Shown here piece after piece: positions 33,314 through 45,589 of a DNA stretch of 64,000 bases. A program made the translations under genes and the position numbers. How positions within the stretch are numbered: the first letter of the stretch is position 1; each line of letters starts with the position of its first letter. Under the pieces are notes generated by a model, which worked only from the letters and a program-made list of their open reading frames with translations, had not been told where the DNA came from and searched no databases. The DNA comes from Epichloe hybrida (taxonomy: Eukaryota; Ascomycota; Sordariomycetes; Hypocreales; Clavicipitaceae), in the NCBI GenBank assembly GCA_019022495.1, contig JAFEKR010000027.1:186001-250000 (forward strand). Direction: 5' to 3'.

Positions 33314-34831
33314 ATGGCTTTGAGGCTATCCCAGCGGCTTTGGCAGGCTAATTCAAAGGTGTCTGCTCAAAAGTTCTGCTTTGTCGGGGGAATATTCACC
33401 GCTGACCTGCCTCCTATAGCTTGCAAGGAAGGAACAGACGCGGCAATTGAGTTTACATGAATATCAGGCCCAAAATTTGCTAAGGGACGTACGTCGAGTT
33501 TCGTGTCTAGAAATGACAAATTCAAATCCACACTGACGGACGATCAGCATGGCGTTCCAGTGCCTCGTGGTCGAGTCGTGAGGACGGCGAGCGAGGCTCG
33601 AAAGGCTGCTGAAGAGCTAGGTGAGCCCTTTGCGCAAGCATTCCTCCCATCATGTCATCTTTCTCGGTATTCACAGACTCGTCTCAGGTGTCCCGTGCAT
33701 GATCAAGGCTCAGGTGCTGGGTGGCGGCAGAGCGGGAGGCAAGTTTGGGAGTGGCCTCGAGAGCGGCATCCAGGCAACGTCTACGCCGTCCGGAGCCGGA
33801 GAAGTGGCAAGCAAGATGCTCAACCAAAGACTGAAGACGAAGCACAGCAGCTCTGACGGATCTGTTGTCGAGAAGCTTCTTGTCACGGAGCTTGCAAGCT
33901 GCGAATCAGAATGGTACCTGGCCATGACGATTGACCGTGAAAATTATCGACCAGCAATCATCATATCCAAGAAGGGGGGTGTCGATCTCGACATCCTAAT
34001 CCAGGAATACCCCGAGACGCTCTTCACATTCGATTTCGGCGTCAGCGAAGGAATCACAGATGCCTTCATTCACGATGTTGAACATCGTTTCGGTACAAGC
34101 GGGCCAGAAACTGGTCACCTGAGGCAAGTTCTCACTCAACTGCACAAGATCTTCGTCGAGCACGAAGCGACCCACCTAGAAATCAATCCCTTGGGTCGTT
34201 CAGCGCAAGGCAGCTTCACGAGTCTAAATGCCTCCTTCACCTTTGACAAGGCCGCTGAAGGACGGCAAGCAGACCTGTTCGCGCTGCGTGACAAAGCACA
34301 AGAGGTGCAGGATGAAGTGGATGCCGAGAAGCATGGCCTCGTGTATGTGAGGATGGATGGAAACATCGGCAACGTTGTGAACGGGGCTGGCTTGGCCATG
34401 GCAACCAACGATGCAATCGGCTTTCATGGTGGCGCAAGTGCCAATTTTCTTGACGCTGGTGGCAAAGCCACAAAGGACACGATGATACAAGCGTTTCGCA
34501 TCATTACGCGAGACGAAAGGGTGAGGGCCATCTTGGTCAACGTTTATGGCGGTATGTGTACTGAGATAGTGAAACCACTCGCAAGGGCGTGAACTAACAA
34601 GACGCAGGTCTGACGAGATGCGACATGATTGCAGAATCCATCATCGGCGCAACTGCTGAGTTGGGCATCTCTGTGCCCATGGTGGTGAGGTTACAAGGCA
34701 CAAATTCCGAACAGGGATTGAAGATGGTAAGCACCGAGAAGTCTTGACCTTTATTCTTTACTCTTGTCTTTACTCACGCGCAGGGTGCAATTTCTTTGGG
34801 TCTGCCCGGTTTTTGTTTTGTTTCGTTTTGA
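33314..34831 (+). CDS. Divergent succinate-CoA ligase beta-subunit paralog
   Basis: About 405 residues from exons 33314-33358, 33420-33488, 33548-33620, 33688-34551, 34608-34726 and 34784-34831. Residues 1-25 ([20 protein letters not shown]) look like a mitochondrial presequence, then [20 protein letters not shown] opens the ATP-grasp fold. Family blocks follow: [57 protein letters not shown] and [17 protein letters not shown]. Two features depart from the family. The Mg-binding Asp of the LDAK/LDGK motif is Asn (SLNASF, near residue 242, 14 after the conserved Asn of EINPL), and the chain stops soon after [11 protein letters not shown] with an unrelated tail, about 40 residues short of usual. 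It may be a changed-function paralog or a gene in decay; the intact frame over six exons argues against a simple pseudogene. Confidence 0.75.
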
Positions 34832-36808
34832 TGAGGGTCGAACATACGCAGGTACGCCATCTCGACAATCCGACGCCTTGTGGCTGCAGCTTAGTGTAGA
34901 GCGGAGTGTACATAAAAAAAAAAAAAACCCCCCATCTCATCATCCCACCAAGAACAATGAGGAAAGACCAGTAAATTGTCTTAGTCAGACAAAAATGGCG
35001 GCGACGATGACGTTGTGGGGACTCTGAAAGATCAGTTGAGAGAACTGATGCTCCCTTGCTTCGATGTTTCAAACACTACGGCTGTACCTTGCATGATGAA
35101 TTTTCGCCACAGAGGATCCGAAAGATGGCCGACGATTCCATCCTAGGTCGCCACGAAAATAGAAAATATTGTGTTCTTGGGCGAAACGTAGATCCGCAGT
35201 CTGGTTGACGGATATTGAGACTAGAGACTATTGTATTAGGAAGAAAGGGACAAAAAAGCTGCTGCACTGTTGACTGCTCTGGCACTCATGCACGTGTCTG
35301 CGTCCGGCCCAAAGGGATCAAGAATCAAGATATGCCGAACGACCGAAACACACACGCCACATCGTGGGTGAGATCCTATTGCGTTCAAATTCACTTCTGT
35401 GGCCGTCGTGATACCTGGTCTTTGCCACCCACCACCTGGCTTTGATCATGATACTCTGACACGGTGGTGGACTGCAGCGGGCGGAGTCCTGAGACAATCC
35501 GTTCTGACCACTGGGCAATTATGAAGTTGGCATGCATTCGTGCACCACGGATGGATGCCGACGAGATGCCATATGTAGGTCGATGGACCCAATGAGAATA
35601 TGATGCGTGCCTGATTAGATATTGAACAGTGTTGCAAATGCCTTCCTTATCAGTGCCATTGCTTGTGTTCACCGGCTCCGGAGTTCAAGAGAAGACAAGC
35701 CCGGGCGAAGCAGCACAACGACTCGGTTTGGATTACCTACACGCGTCAACTGAAAACCTCCGAATAATGTTTAATTTGCAGGTCTTGGCTGTACAGCCGT
35801 GAGTCCGATGAGGCTGGGCTTCAAAAGCAAAGCAAGCCGGACTACGGAACACATGCGCCATTGCAACCCTCGGTGTTTGGGAAGGGGCCATCTGCTTTTC
35901 TTTTTGTTCTGAGAAGCAGAGCAGCCAGTTGGATTTGTGAGGATGCGCGTGCACCGGGAGCAGGACGAAAGTTAATGGGCCACTTACTAGTAGGACGTAG
36001 TATCAGAAAGCGACGCAACTCCTTGACTAGCCAGGTACGACTTGGTAACGCTGAAGACGAAATGGCCGTCCCGGTGGTGAAGGCTCCAGGAACGCGCCAT
36101 GTCCGTGTTATTGTCGAGATGACTGATGACTCGAGAGAATCAGATGGTGGTTGTCAAGAAGGTTGGGGACGACGATGGCACTAGAGACGAATGAGGATTA
36201 GCTCGATTGTTCCCCCAGCCCTTGCCGACAGGGATTCGACAGATGGGTTGGGCTGGTTGGCAGTTGGTGGAGGCTCAAAAGGAAAGAGCTCCAGCCGCTT
36301 CGTGCCCCTTGCCGCTTGCGCAACTTCGTCCATCCAACCTCACTTGGTCACGACTCACCACCTCCTCCCTTGACGCCCCTCTCGAGGGCCGAAAAAAGAA
36401 AAGGCAACAACACCAGTCCGATTTCCCAACCTGCTGCCATGCCAGCCTTCCTGGCCGAGCCAATCGCCCTGTCCGCGAGCACTGTCCACCCATTGACGAC
36501 TTGTGATCAGGTTGTGATCGGTGGCAAGCGTTCTTTTTCTTCCCTAGCAAACAGCAAAAACCCGTTGGTTCGTCAGGTCCTCTACCTCCCAACGATGTCA
36601 CCATTCTCCGTCTTCCCCACTCCTGCCGGTGAGCGAGGACATAAAATCCCTGGCTGTCAAAATTGGCATCAAATGGCGGCGATTCAGTGCCCATGAACCA
36701 AGGCGTTGGCCACTACGTCAGGAAATAAGCGAGAATCCGAGGCGATGATGACGGGCCTTTCTTCACACCTGAATACCTCATGAGTTTCAGCGGAGAATTA
36801 CATAACCC

Positions 36809-36896
36809 TGCATACGCTCTGCATACGCTCTGCATTCGCTCTGCATACGCTCTGCATACGCTCTGCATACGCTCTGCATACGCTCTGCATACGCTC
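36809..36896. repeat. 11-bp minisatellite, eight copies
   Basis: TGCATACGCTC is repeated eight times (third copy TGCATTCGCTC), ending in TGCATAAG. It is tandem with no spacers, so not CRISPR-like. Confidence 0.93.
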
Positions 36897-38226
36897 TGCA
36901 TAAGACACACAGAGACTAGGCGTCGCATCTGGGGACGAAAAAGAAAGGAACATCCGCCTGTGGGCGAAGTACCTGTTGTTCAGAGCGTCATGGCGAGCCA
37001 CACCAGACTGCATGAAGCGAGACTCGCCCAAGGTCTTGGCTCAAAGGTCGAAATGCTCCGTGCCGTTGTTTTTTCTACTCTCTCTTATGCAGTGTAAGTC
37101 GGGGTATGCTAGGAAGGCATCCACTACTATCAACGGTGGCGCCGATCACACCACACAATGTTCACAAAGGGCAGAGAAATGCACTTGAAACCAACAATGG
37201 ACAATGGACCACTCCCTGTCTATGTACGAGCTACAGCGCTTCCCGCTGCTTCGGCCGGCTGGTCTCGACGGGCCAAGGAGCTTTACTTGACAAATGTCCA
37301 TGTCGACAGCCCCGCACCCCGACCTTTGCAGTTCGTTACCTGCAACGGACACGGTCCAGACTTTGGTTCGTTGTCAAGTCAGAGCAAGGCTCGAGGCTAT
37401 TTTGGTTTTGTTTGCTTGCCGTCACATCTGTTCAAAAATACATGGGGGGGTGGGGGGGTAGTGCTGTGCCGCAAACGGCCAAAAAAGTTCATGTCAACCA
37501 GTGATTATACGTCCCGATGAAGCGGCAACCCTGGCATAAACCAGGTTGAAAGAACACCTGGCCAGCGCACTCTGACTGAAGCCAGCCCACGGCTTGCCAC
37601 TGGATATGACTTGGGCCCAGGTGGCTTTAGGTGTTGTGCGAGTGAGACGACGGCCGGCCGTATCGTGGATGTGTGTGTCCTGAACCACTTGACTCCACAT
37701 GGCCAACGTACATCCCAAAGGAGGATCGAACTGTTGATAGTGCTGCAAAGTTTTCTCCGAGGGAGAGAATGTGAGTCGTGATGCCTCGGAGCCTTGTAGC
37801 TCGAGACTATTGTATGGCAAATTATGGATTTGATACAGGGTCTCGTCCCTTGCTTCGCAATCCGCCGCGGTGGTTCACTCGGGGCGAATGGCGCGTAGTG
37901 GCAGGACAGGCCCTGAGGTCCCCGGAAACGTCGTCGATTGTGCGGACGAGTCTGCTTGTGCTAGGCACACGGCCATGATGAATTAACACAGTGGGTGTAC
38001 GGAGCAGATGGATGCGCATCGCGTCTCTATCTCTATTGTCTCCCCCTGCCCCGGTGGGCGGCACCCCGCCACTAGCCCGACTTGGTAATGTCTTCCACAG
38101 CGACGTTGGGAATAATGAAGAGGCGTCGTCGGTGCTGCTGCAGTGCAGTGCGCACAGGCCAGACGAAGCAAAGCGAAGCGAAGAAGCAAAAGGCAAAAGT
38201 AGCCATGCCAGGCCAGGCCAAGCAGA

Positions 38227-38270
38227 GAGGCCATGCAGAGGCCAAGCAGAGGCCAGGCAGAGGCCAAGCA
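38227..38270. repeat. 11-bp minisatellite, four copies
   Basis: GAGGCCAAGCA-type units, four copies with one-base variants, inside a wider GCCA/AGCA-rich stretch from about 38205. Confidence 0.8.
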
Positions 38271-39104
38271 GGAGCCGGTTGCAAGACTGCAATCCGGCGG
38301 CGTCGACACGACTTGTTTCTTTGTCTTTCCGCCGCCGCCGCCGCCGCCGCCGCCGCAGGTACAGGTACCGTTCATCATGTCGATATCTGCACGATGATCC
38401 ACCCTGCTTTTCAATGGGGGGGTTTATGTATGTTTTTTGTTTGGTTTTTTCGGACTGGTCTCACCCTCCGCACCCTCCGCACCCTCCGCCTAGTCAGGTC
38501 TCTGCTTGCCCGCCGGACCAGTTCAGCGCTGCGCAGGGGAAGGCAGGAAGGCAGACACACAGACCCCCCTCCACATCGAGACAATCATTTGTCCTACCCT
38601 CTTGCGCACTCCATCATGTTGATCGAGGTATCCAGGTATCGAGGTATCGAGGTATCCAGGTACCGTACAGTTCAGTCCTGTGCGGTGCTCGCGAAAAAAA
38701 AAAAAAAGGAAAATGGTGCGTTATTAGCAAAGTGATCAGACACTGCCCGATCACCAGGGTCTCGACACCTCATGGAGTACAAAAACAGGGCCCCCCTCTC
38801 ATCCTCGTACTTGTGTCATCGACCCCCGAAGTCGTCAAGCAGCCGCTCATTTATATGCTTGCCGTGCTCATCATCTTTAGACGCATCCATAACCCATAAC
38901 CCATAACCACTGAATCCACCTTCTCCCTCGTTTGCTCGCTCATCGAACCCTTTCGTGTCTTGAACAAGCTCACGATTCTGTTCGACCCACTGTCAGTCTT
39001 ATACACAGCTTACGCATCGACTTACATCATTACATCGAGTTGGAAAATACACGACCGACTTGCCATTCTTCCGGGATCCGGGAAATCTCGCTGTTCGCTG
39101 TACA

Positions 39105-40228
39105 ATGCACTCAACATTTCGAAGACCGCCGCCATGTGGCGACTCCTCGCCTGTCTGCAGTGGAAAAATGGGAATTAGAGCCATAACTCATGCCGAGACG
39201 TCTACACCAAGGAGATTGTCAGACGACATTCCTTTCATCACTCTCCCCAAGCTCTCAAGTCACCCTCATACTCCGCCAGAGTCGGCATCTGGAAGTCCAC
39301 GATTGAAAATCGAAGGTACGTTCCTCTCATTCGGCTTTTGACGGCCCGACATATCTGTTGACGCAAGAACTCTCGCAGGCCCATTCTTGAATGTGTCTAG
39401 GGATTGCTCGCCCCTTCCTAGCATTTCTCGACTGGAACCTCCAAGTACATCACTTGTCAAGCTTCCCAGCCTGGAGGAATTCGACCTTGGAGTTGAGGCA
39501 TTGGCGAGATCGTACGGTCCTGCCCGGCCTTACACGCCCCCATCTCCTCTTCCCAGTCTGAGAAGAAGTTCCATGCTCCCCCAGTCAATGCCTTCCATGC
39601 CGGCCTATGCCTCCCAGGAAATGTACTCACCCTATCACATGAGCGACCCTTACCTGCGTGGTGGCTCTCACCTGGATGGATACCCAAGCCCCCCACCAGA
39701 CAGCGAGAACAGACACATTAATCAGAAGTACACTACCGAAGAGGGGGATTTCATCATCTATGCCTGGCATGATAAGAAGCTGAAATGGCAACGCATCAAG
39801 CAAGATTTCGCAAACATGTTCGGCAGAACTCCTGAGAGAACAGTCCAGGGACTGCAGGCCTGGTACTATCGTATGAACCAAAGGATTCCCCTCTGGGACC
39901 AAGACGGATGGTTGATTTTCGAGAACGAGGAAGACATGGAGCCCAAGCATATCAGCATCAAGTGCCGGGAGAGAGATAGCCAGGACAAGCCCATGGAGCC
40001 ACTTGGCCTTGCACAGCGCTACCCGGAACGCGCCATCCACTACTCTTGGGTAGACTCGGACCTGAAGCGCAAATCGCAAGACTGGGGTATGTTATACACT
40101 CTTTCTGCCCCGATATGATGTCTCTGCAGTACACTAACGTCTTGTCACCAGCTGCCAAGAGGGCAATGCAGTACCGTGATAGACGTGAGCGAAGAAAGAG
40201 GAAAGAAATGAGACGACTCAAGCTCTGA
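39105..40228 (+). CDS. SANT/Myb-like DNA-binding protein, fungal
   Basis: About 331 residues from exons 39105-39315, 39379-40086 and 40152-40228. The N-terminal 150 residues are Pro/Ser-rich and unstructured (PKLSSHPHTPPES, RPYTPPSPLPSL). A compact domain starts near residue 185 with YTTEEGDFIIYAWHDKKLKW, then QRIKQDFANMFGRTPERTVQ and GLQAWYYRMNQRIP. Its three regularly spaced aromatic positions and helix pattern are those of a SANT/Myb module. The last exon gives a very basic tail (RDRRERRKRKEMRRLKL), fitting a nuclear DNA-binding role. Splices restore IEGPFLNVSRD and SQDWAAKRAMQY in frame. A later ATG at 39168 is an alternative start. No pathway is implied by the neighbours. Confidence 0.75.
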
Positions 40229-41518
40229 GCAATCACATCACCTTTACGAACATGACTCGGCGATGACAACTCTTTATTCACGACACGGCGTCCTTTTTTC
40301 TGTACAACACCCAGCGCTCTTACAGCAGGCGGTCGGACATGTCCGACTTGTTCATATTTCCCTTTGTCTCCAAAAGACAGCATTTACGACCCAAGTTGAT
40401 CCTGCGGGATCTGCGTTTTTTTTCCGGGCTATAGTATAGATATACCAACCATGGTGGACTTGACGAGGCCTTGACGACATGTTGGATTAGCGCTGCCAGT
40501 TGTCTTTGGTCCTGTTCCTGCGCACAATTTACCGTGGGTAAATCGGCCTACATGTACACTGGTCCATTTCTTCTTCTCTCGTTTATATACATATTTTTTC
40601 TCTAATGCGCACTAAAAAAAACCGCCATGATGAAGAAGGTATGAGCGTGACGTCTACGACGATATGGCATGACGTCTGTACGCATAATGGCGTGCAACGA
40701 GTGTTTTCTCTTCTTCAGGCAATCTTGTACACCAGCCACCAATTAGATATACATATTTTTTTCACGCATCCTGAACTGAAACCTTGCTTTGTGTCTATGC
40801 AATCCCGACTTAATCTCGCCCATGTAAGTTGACATTGTCATCATGACGGCGAAGCGATGATGTTGAACGTCAGATACCTACTCTGGCAATGCTACTCTAC
40901 CCCATGCCCCGTAATGTCCTGTGCCGGAATCGAGATCTACATGCGAGGAACGTGCTGCTCGATGAAATGCAACAGAGGCAGACAGGTAAAAGTGCGATGC
41001 TCCGCCTCGTTCCACAAGGGCTATGATGCGCGGCATATAAATAGGCAAGCGATGACGCTGAGCAACTTCGTGCAAACATGCACGATGACTTGCGGTCGCG
41101 GGCTGACCATAGCTTCGTCCACCAGACCTTGTTCAACCGACCGTGCGCTGCACGACTAGTTTGCAGGGTTCTCCCGTTTGCGGGAAATTCATGAACTCTA
41201 CCGAATGTTTTCTATTCTTGGATCGCAACGTGGCTCGTGTGGTAGAAAAGGTGTGCGATCCTTGCTGAGACGTGAGAGCATGGTGTGCGCGCGCATGGCT
41301 CGCTTTGGTTGGGATCTTGTTCATGGGTGCTGGGATGGAACATGGAAGGCTGGACGACTCAACCGTTTTGCCATTGGGGCTGCCTTGTGGAGCTGGCCAT
41401 GTAGTCCTGGGTGATGGGGTTGCGAATGTCTGTTCTGCGATGTCAAGAGATGGTGTGAGCGGTATCGCCATGGGTAACGTCTGTCCATCAGTCGAATGCG
41501 AGGTAAAGCAGTACTCTT
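40229..41518. other. Intergenic between convergent genes
   Basis: 3' flanks of the SANT-like gene and IWR1. It contains TACATGTA at 40549-40556. Frames under 115 codons only; no gene seen. Confidence 0.5.
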
Positions 41519-42992
41519 CTACCGATATTGAAACGCCGAATTGCGTTTCATAAAATCTCTGATTCGAGCCATCCTGGCGTCATCGTCCTCATCTGCATCG
41601 CCTTCCAGGACCATCTCGTCTCCTTCTTCGTAGAGATCGTTGTCGAATTCCTCAATGTCGTCGAAGTCCTCATCGTCAGAGTTGTTCCCCTGGCGGAATA
41701 CGTAGGCCTGAGATTCATCGCCAGAGTTTGCTTCCTCCTCTGGATAATCGGCGGTGTAGTAGTTCTCCGCTATCCAGAAGGTAAGTATCGATAGTGACTA
41801 TAGTTCTTCTGTCTGGGTCCCAGGGCTCGGGCGAGACAGTCATTGTGCGCAAGCCATGGGTAGGTTTGACTTACCATTTTCGTTTTCTTCATCTTCTTCC
41901 AGCTCATCATCCTCGTCGAGCGGCGAGCCAAAGAAGAGCATGCTCTTCTCCCCCTCATCGAGCACCAAGATGCCGACATCTGTAGGCAGCACGTCCTGTG
42001 CGACTGAGTGTGCAGGAATACGAACATATTCTTCTGTTATCCATTCGTCGTCGTCGTCGTCGTCGTCGTCATCATCACTGAGGTCGCTCATTGCATCATC
42101 AATTTGTCCTGTTGGTGTCTGGACGGCCAGCTCTGGGTGTCGTTCATGGTAACGCTTCGCAGGGCTTTTTGGTTTGAAGCGTAGCGGCCGATTCTCCTGT
42201 TCCATACTCTGCAAGTTGGCGCCGAGCTCGTTCAGAACCCACCGGTTCATGTCATTGGCTATCTTTTCCATGTCCTCGTTGTGACGATTCATAAGGGATT
42301 CAGGCAAGGGTGTTCCGATGGATAGCTGCTGCTCTGTTGTCGTTGTTGCTGTTGGACGGGCTTTACCTGCTGTTATCCCTGGCCGCTTGAGCTGTCGCTG
42401 CTCTACCATGGTTTCTTCAGGAGTCGCATCGGAGAGGCTCGTCCTACTCTCAACTTTCGCGGGCGATTGCCCTGCTGCAAGGCTTCGTCGGGTTTTCGGT
42501 ATCATTTTTTTTCGAGCCGATTCGACAAATACGGCTGGGCTGTATCGGTTTTTCTTCGAAACGCCACCTGAACCTAGGTTTTGACTCGTGTTTTTGGCAA
42601 GCACAGTTCGGGACACATGGAATCTCCGGGGCTCAAGAAGCCCTGCGGTACTTGTCGGGCGCTTCTCTGGTTCCTGAGATGCTTGACCCCCATTCTGTCT
42701 TCCATTGGGGCTCTGCGCATCGTCTGGCCTTGATACGTGAATGATGGGTTGCGCATACTGGCTGTCCAGTGCGGGCCGACGAGTTGTAGTTTCTCGTCTT
42801 TGGTAGGCCCAATTGCGTCCACTGCGATGCCTTTTTGATGAATCCTGGTCAAATTCTAGTAATGGTCAGACAAGCAAGCGGACAAGCGGAAACAAGAGGA
42901 CAGCTTGATGAGAGGGCCGTACGAAGAAAGGTGACAGGCGTTTCCTGTGCCCGCTTGCGCTTGATGCGGATGAGCTGCGGCGGAATTGACAT
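41519..42992 (-). CDS. IWR1: Iwr1-type RNA polymerase II nuclear import factor
   Basis: About 433 residues from exons 42992-42923, 42855-41875 and 41769-41519. Iwr1 binds assembled RNA polymerase II in the cytoplasm and takes it into the nucleus through importin. The hallmark N-terminus is seen: IRIKRKRAQETPVTFL, with the basic import signal, spliced to QFDQDSSKRHRSG. The middle has the conserved helical stretch MEKIANDMNRWVLNELG, then a run of ten Asp and EWITEEYVRIP. The Iwr1 domain is completed only by splicing into exon 3: AENYYTADYPEEEAN, followed by acidic DDEDFDDIEEFDND and the end helix DDARMARIRDFMKR. The gene is divergent from the CBM48 gene across 784 bp. Confidence 0.88.
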
Positions 42993-43776
42993 TATAGAGA
43001 TGCGGGCGCCGAGGAGCCGTGTAGAACGAATGGCAGATTCACGCAATTCACACAATGAGATGAGGCAGGTGAAGCTGCACCACTGGGGAGGGGAATTCGG
43101 TGGAACTTTTGACATGCGATGGAAATGCGGGGAGCTACAGTGGGGTCCTGGTAATCCCGAAGAATTTCCACCAGAGTCGCCGTTGCTGCTGCTTCCGAAT
43201 TATTGAGACCTGCTGTACGTTGTGCGGAATAGCAAGGCACAAATTAATAACTTATTAGTAAGTGGCCAAGTCGGCTGTGCCTCCTTATTCGTGCAAAATA
43301 ATATTGCACATACATAATACATACGTCACAGCCTATATGCCGTGGAGAGTTGATCCACAATTGTGCTGGCAACACGTGGATTTGGCGTATGTGGTGCCGC
43401 TACGCCACCAAACCATCGACGTCGACTGGCTGGGCTGCGCAAGACTGGGCTTCGATATGTATTAATTTTTTTTTTTGAGAACTGGGCCATGACGTCCCAA
43501 CCGAGACGCCCGATTCTGAAGGCGGGGAAGCAACAGGCTGGACCGCCATATAACCTTCCTCACCTTTCCCATCCTTCCATCGACTTGGCTCTTTAAATCA
43601 TCAACTTTCATGCAGCAACCTGAATTCCTCTTGAAACAACTCAAAAACCTCTCCCCTGAATTCTTACAACTTAGCAAGTACACTTGGACGCCCAACCAAC
43701 CGCCATCTTCAGACCACGTCTTTTTGCCTTCCTCATAGCACTGCTAATTCTGGATACGCCCGCCCCTCTTGCAATC
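42993..43776. promoter_or_regulatory. Divergent promoter region, IWR1 / CBM48
   Basis: A shared 784-bp upstream region. An AT-rich patch lies at 43240-43330 and a CATATAAC TATA-like element near 43547-43555 on the CBM48 side. No reading frame with domain content. Confidence 0.4.
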
Positions 43777-45051
43777 ATGTCAACGGGCAAAACAACCGTC
43801 ACTGTGAGCTATCGAAGAAGAGGTCTTGCACCTCCCGTTTTCGTGGCTGGCTCCTTCGCAGACCCGCAGTGGGAGCTTCAAGAGATGCATAGCGTGACTG
43901 ATGAGTCCGGAGAGCATCACTTCGCTATTCAAATCCCCGTGGAGCCCGGAAAGGAATACCGGTATAAATTCAGAGCCGGTCGTGGACATGACTGGTTTAT
44001 TGATGAGCTCGCCACAATTGGTTTGTAGCCTGCATTTGAAAGTGCGCCTTGAAGACGAATATTAGCTGACGATCTAAAGCCCACGATCATCTCGGACAAC
44101 GCTGCAATCTTCTCCGAGTGCCCGTTAATAGCAACACTGGGGACAGAATTCCCACACCTGTTGTCGAGGCTACGGAACAGTGTAGCAGTCGAGCAGCCAC
44201 AGGAAGAAACCCGGCTATCGAGGCTTTAGGCCCCAAGTCATTGCCACCTAACGTGTTCCGGGACAAGACGATAGACGCAGAACAAAGATCCGGGACTCCC
44301 GTCAAGCAAGTGGCAGCGGTTGCTGCTGAAGTTGCCGACACGGCTGCCAAATTGGACAGTGTGAGTGCCTTTGGCCCCTTTGACAGCAAACGGTCCGTCT
44401 ATCCTGACATTCACACTGATCGCTCAGTAGCATATCCTCAAGCCATCGCCCCTGGTGCTGCCACGGGATGACGCATCTACGAACGAAACGACAGAGCAAC
44501 AAATTGATACCCCTCTTTTCGCGCATGAATCATTTGGTGCCTACGAATTTGTCGACGCTGGGTTCGATCATGATAATGTTGTAAGAACCTCGGGGTCATC
44601 AACGTCTCTGCCATCGGATAGCGGAGGAAGCGTCGTTGACGATGTGGATATCTCCGACCCCACAGTAGAGGAATTTCCATCCGATAGAGAGTCAGTGCTT
44701 GAAACTTTGAGGAAGATTCAGTCAAGTGCAGAAGAACGGCGAGCTAGTCTGGACGATGGACCCGCCGTAACGATATCAATAGGGACGAGCGTGGACTCGT
44801 CAGAGGAAAACGAATTCTCTCTAGTTCCCTCGTCATCAAGGAGGAGAGATACCAGAACATCGCGTAGTAGTTTCGGTCGCCCTATATCTGCAGTATCGTT
44901 GAGCTGTATCGCCGAGGAACCAAAAGCCCCGGAAGATGCAAACTCTTTGTTGAAGCATGGGGAAAGTCAGAAAAGTCAAACAGTCTCGACAAACAGTAGT
45001 AGCAACGAGGGCACCGATGACGATGGGGGCTTGACAATGAGCAAGGTCTAG
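43777..45051 (+). CDS. CBM48 (AMPK-type glycogen-binding) protein with long disordered tail
   Basis: About 381 residues from exons 43777-44020, 44080-44360 and 44431-45051. Residues 1-85 form a CBM48-like early-set domain: VTVSYRRRGLAPPVFVAGSF, WELQEM, then YRYKFRAGRGHDWFIDE, matching the glycogen-binding module of AMPK beta subunits and of fungal proteins that carry only this module. The rest is Ser/Asp/Glu-rich with no second domain; the AMPK beta C-terminal interaction region is absent, so this is not the beta subunit. The third exon uses an acceptor TAG four bases after another AG; only this choice avoids an immediate stop. It may link carbohydrate binding to an unidentified partner. Confidence 0.75.
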
Positions 45052-45589
45052 GCATAAGTTTGTGAAGATGGAGAAAATCGAGCAGTGCTGTTTGTTCACT
45101 TTTGATGGTGTTCCCGCTTGGCCCTGTGGTTTGATCGTGTAGCAGCAGATGATACAACCTCGGGTCATGAACAAACCATCTGTCAATGGTGTTCTTGAAG
45201 TAATTCAGACCATCGAAATTGGTGTTGCTTGTATGAAAGTGCGGAGACGATGCGGGCGAATCTCCTCGTGTGGAAGGGGTCGAGGGGAAGGGGTCGAGGG
45301 GAGCGGTGGGTGCAAGAGGCGAGTTGTGATGAAAAGCTGTTTGGGGGTATGGAGAGAGAATATACAATAGTAACACGGTTTGACTTGTTCATGTTTGGGA
45401 CTTGCTCAAGTGACAAGGAACGTGAGAGGAGGAGTGGCGACGGCCCGAGTCATTACCCCAGCCCCCCCAACCGTTGATTGGTCCGCTCGTGCTTGCTTCA
45501 AAGCTGCCCAAGGGTCCAAGCATCTGAGCTTGAAAAGTATTCAGAGTTATTGGAGGATCGCCTTAAGTCTCGCAGTCATCACGGCAAAG
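45052..45589. other. Intergenic, CBM48 to MRH4
   Basis: A 538-bp spacer in a same-strand pair. It contains a GGGGTCGAGGGGAAGG-type repeat near 45277-45305. The stop-free frame entering MRH4 from 45380 has no ATG before 45590. Confidence 0.5.

Larger units (their letters stand above)
34832..39104. other. Gene-poor 4.3-kb spacer with minisatellites
   Basis: No supported gene. It contains A runs near 34914-34927 and 38694-38707, the 11-bp arrays at 36809-36896 and 38227-38270, a CCG run near 38329-38356 and an AGGTATCS array at about 38622-38663. Reading frames up to 302 codons run through these repeats and are not protein-like. Confidence 0.55.

Noticed and set aside
1383..34831. Idea that the accessory genes of the left half form a secondary-metabolite cluster
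   Set aside because: There is no polyketide synthase, peptide synthetase, terpene cyclase or P450. The genes are far apart and functionally unrelated.
36809..36896. Possible CRISPR array
   Set aside because: The 11-bp units are directly adjacent with no spacers, in a fungal genome; it is a minisatellite.
37991..38899. 302-codon + strand frame in the 34.8-39.1 kb spacer
   Set aside because: It is assembled from minisatellite and CCG repeats, with no family features in any part.
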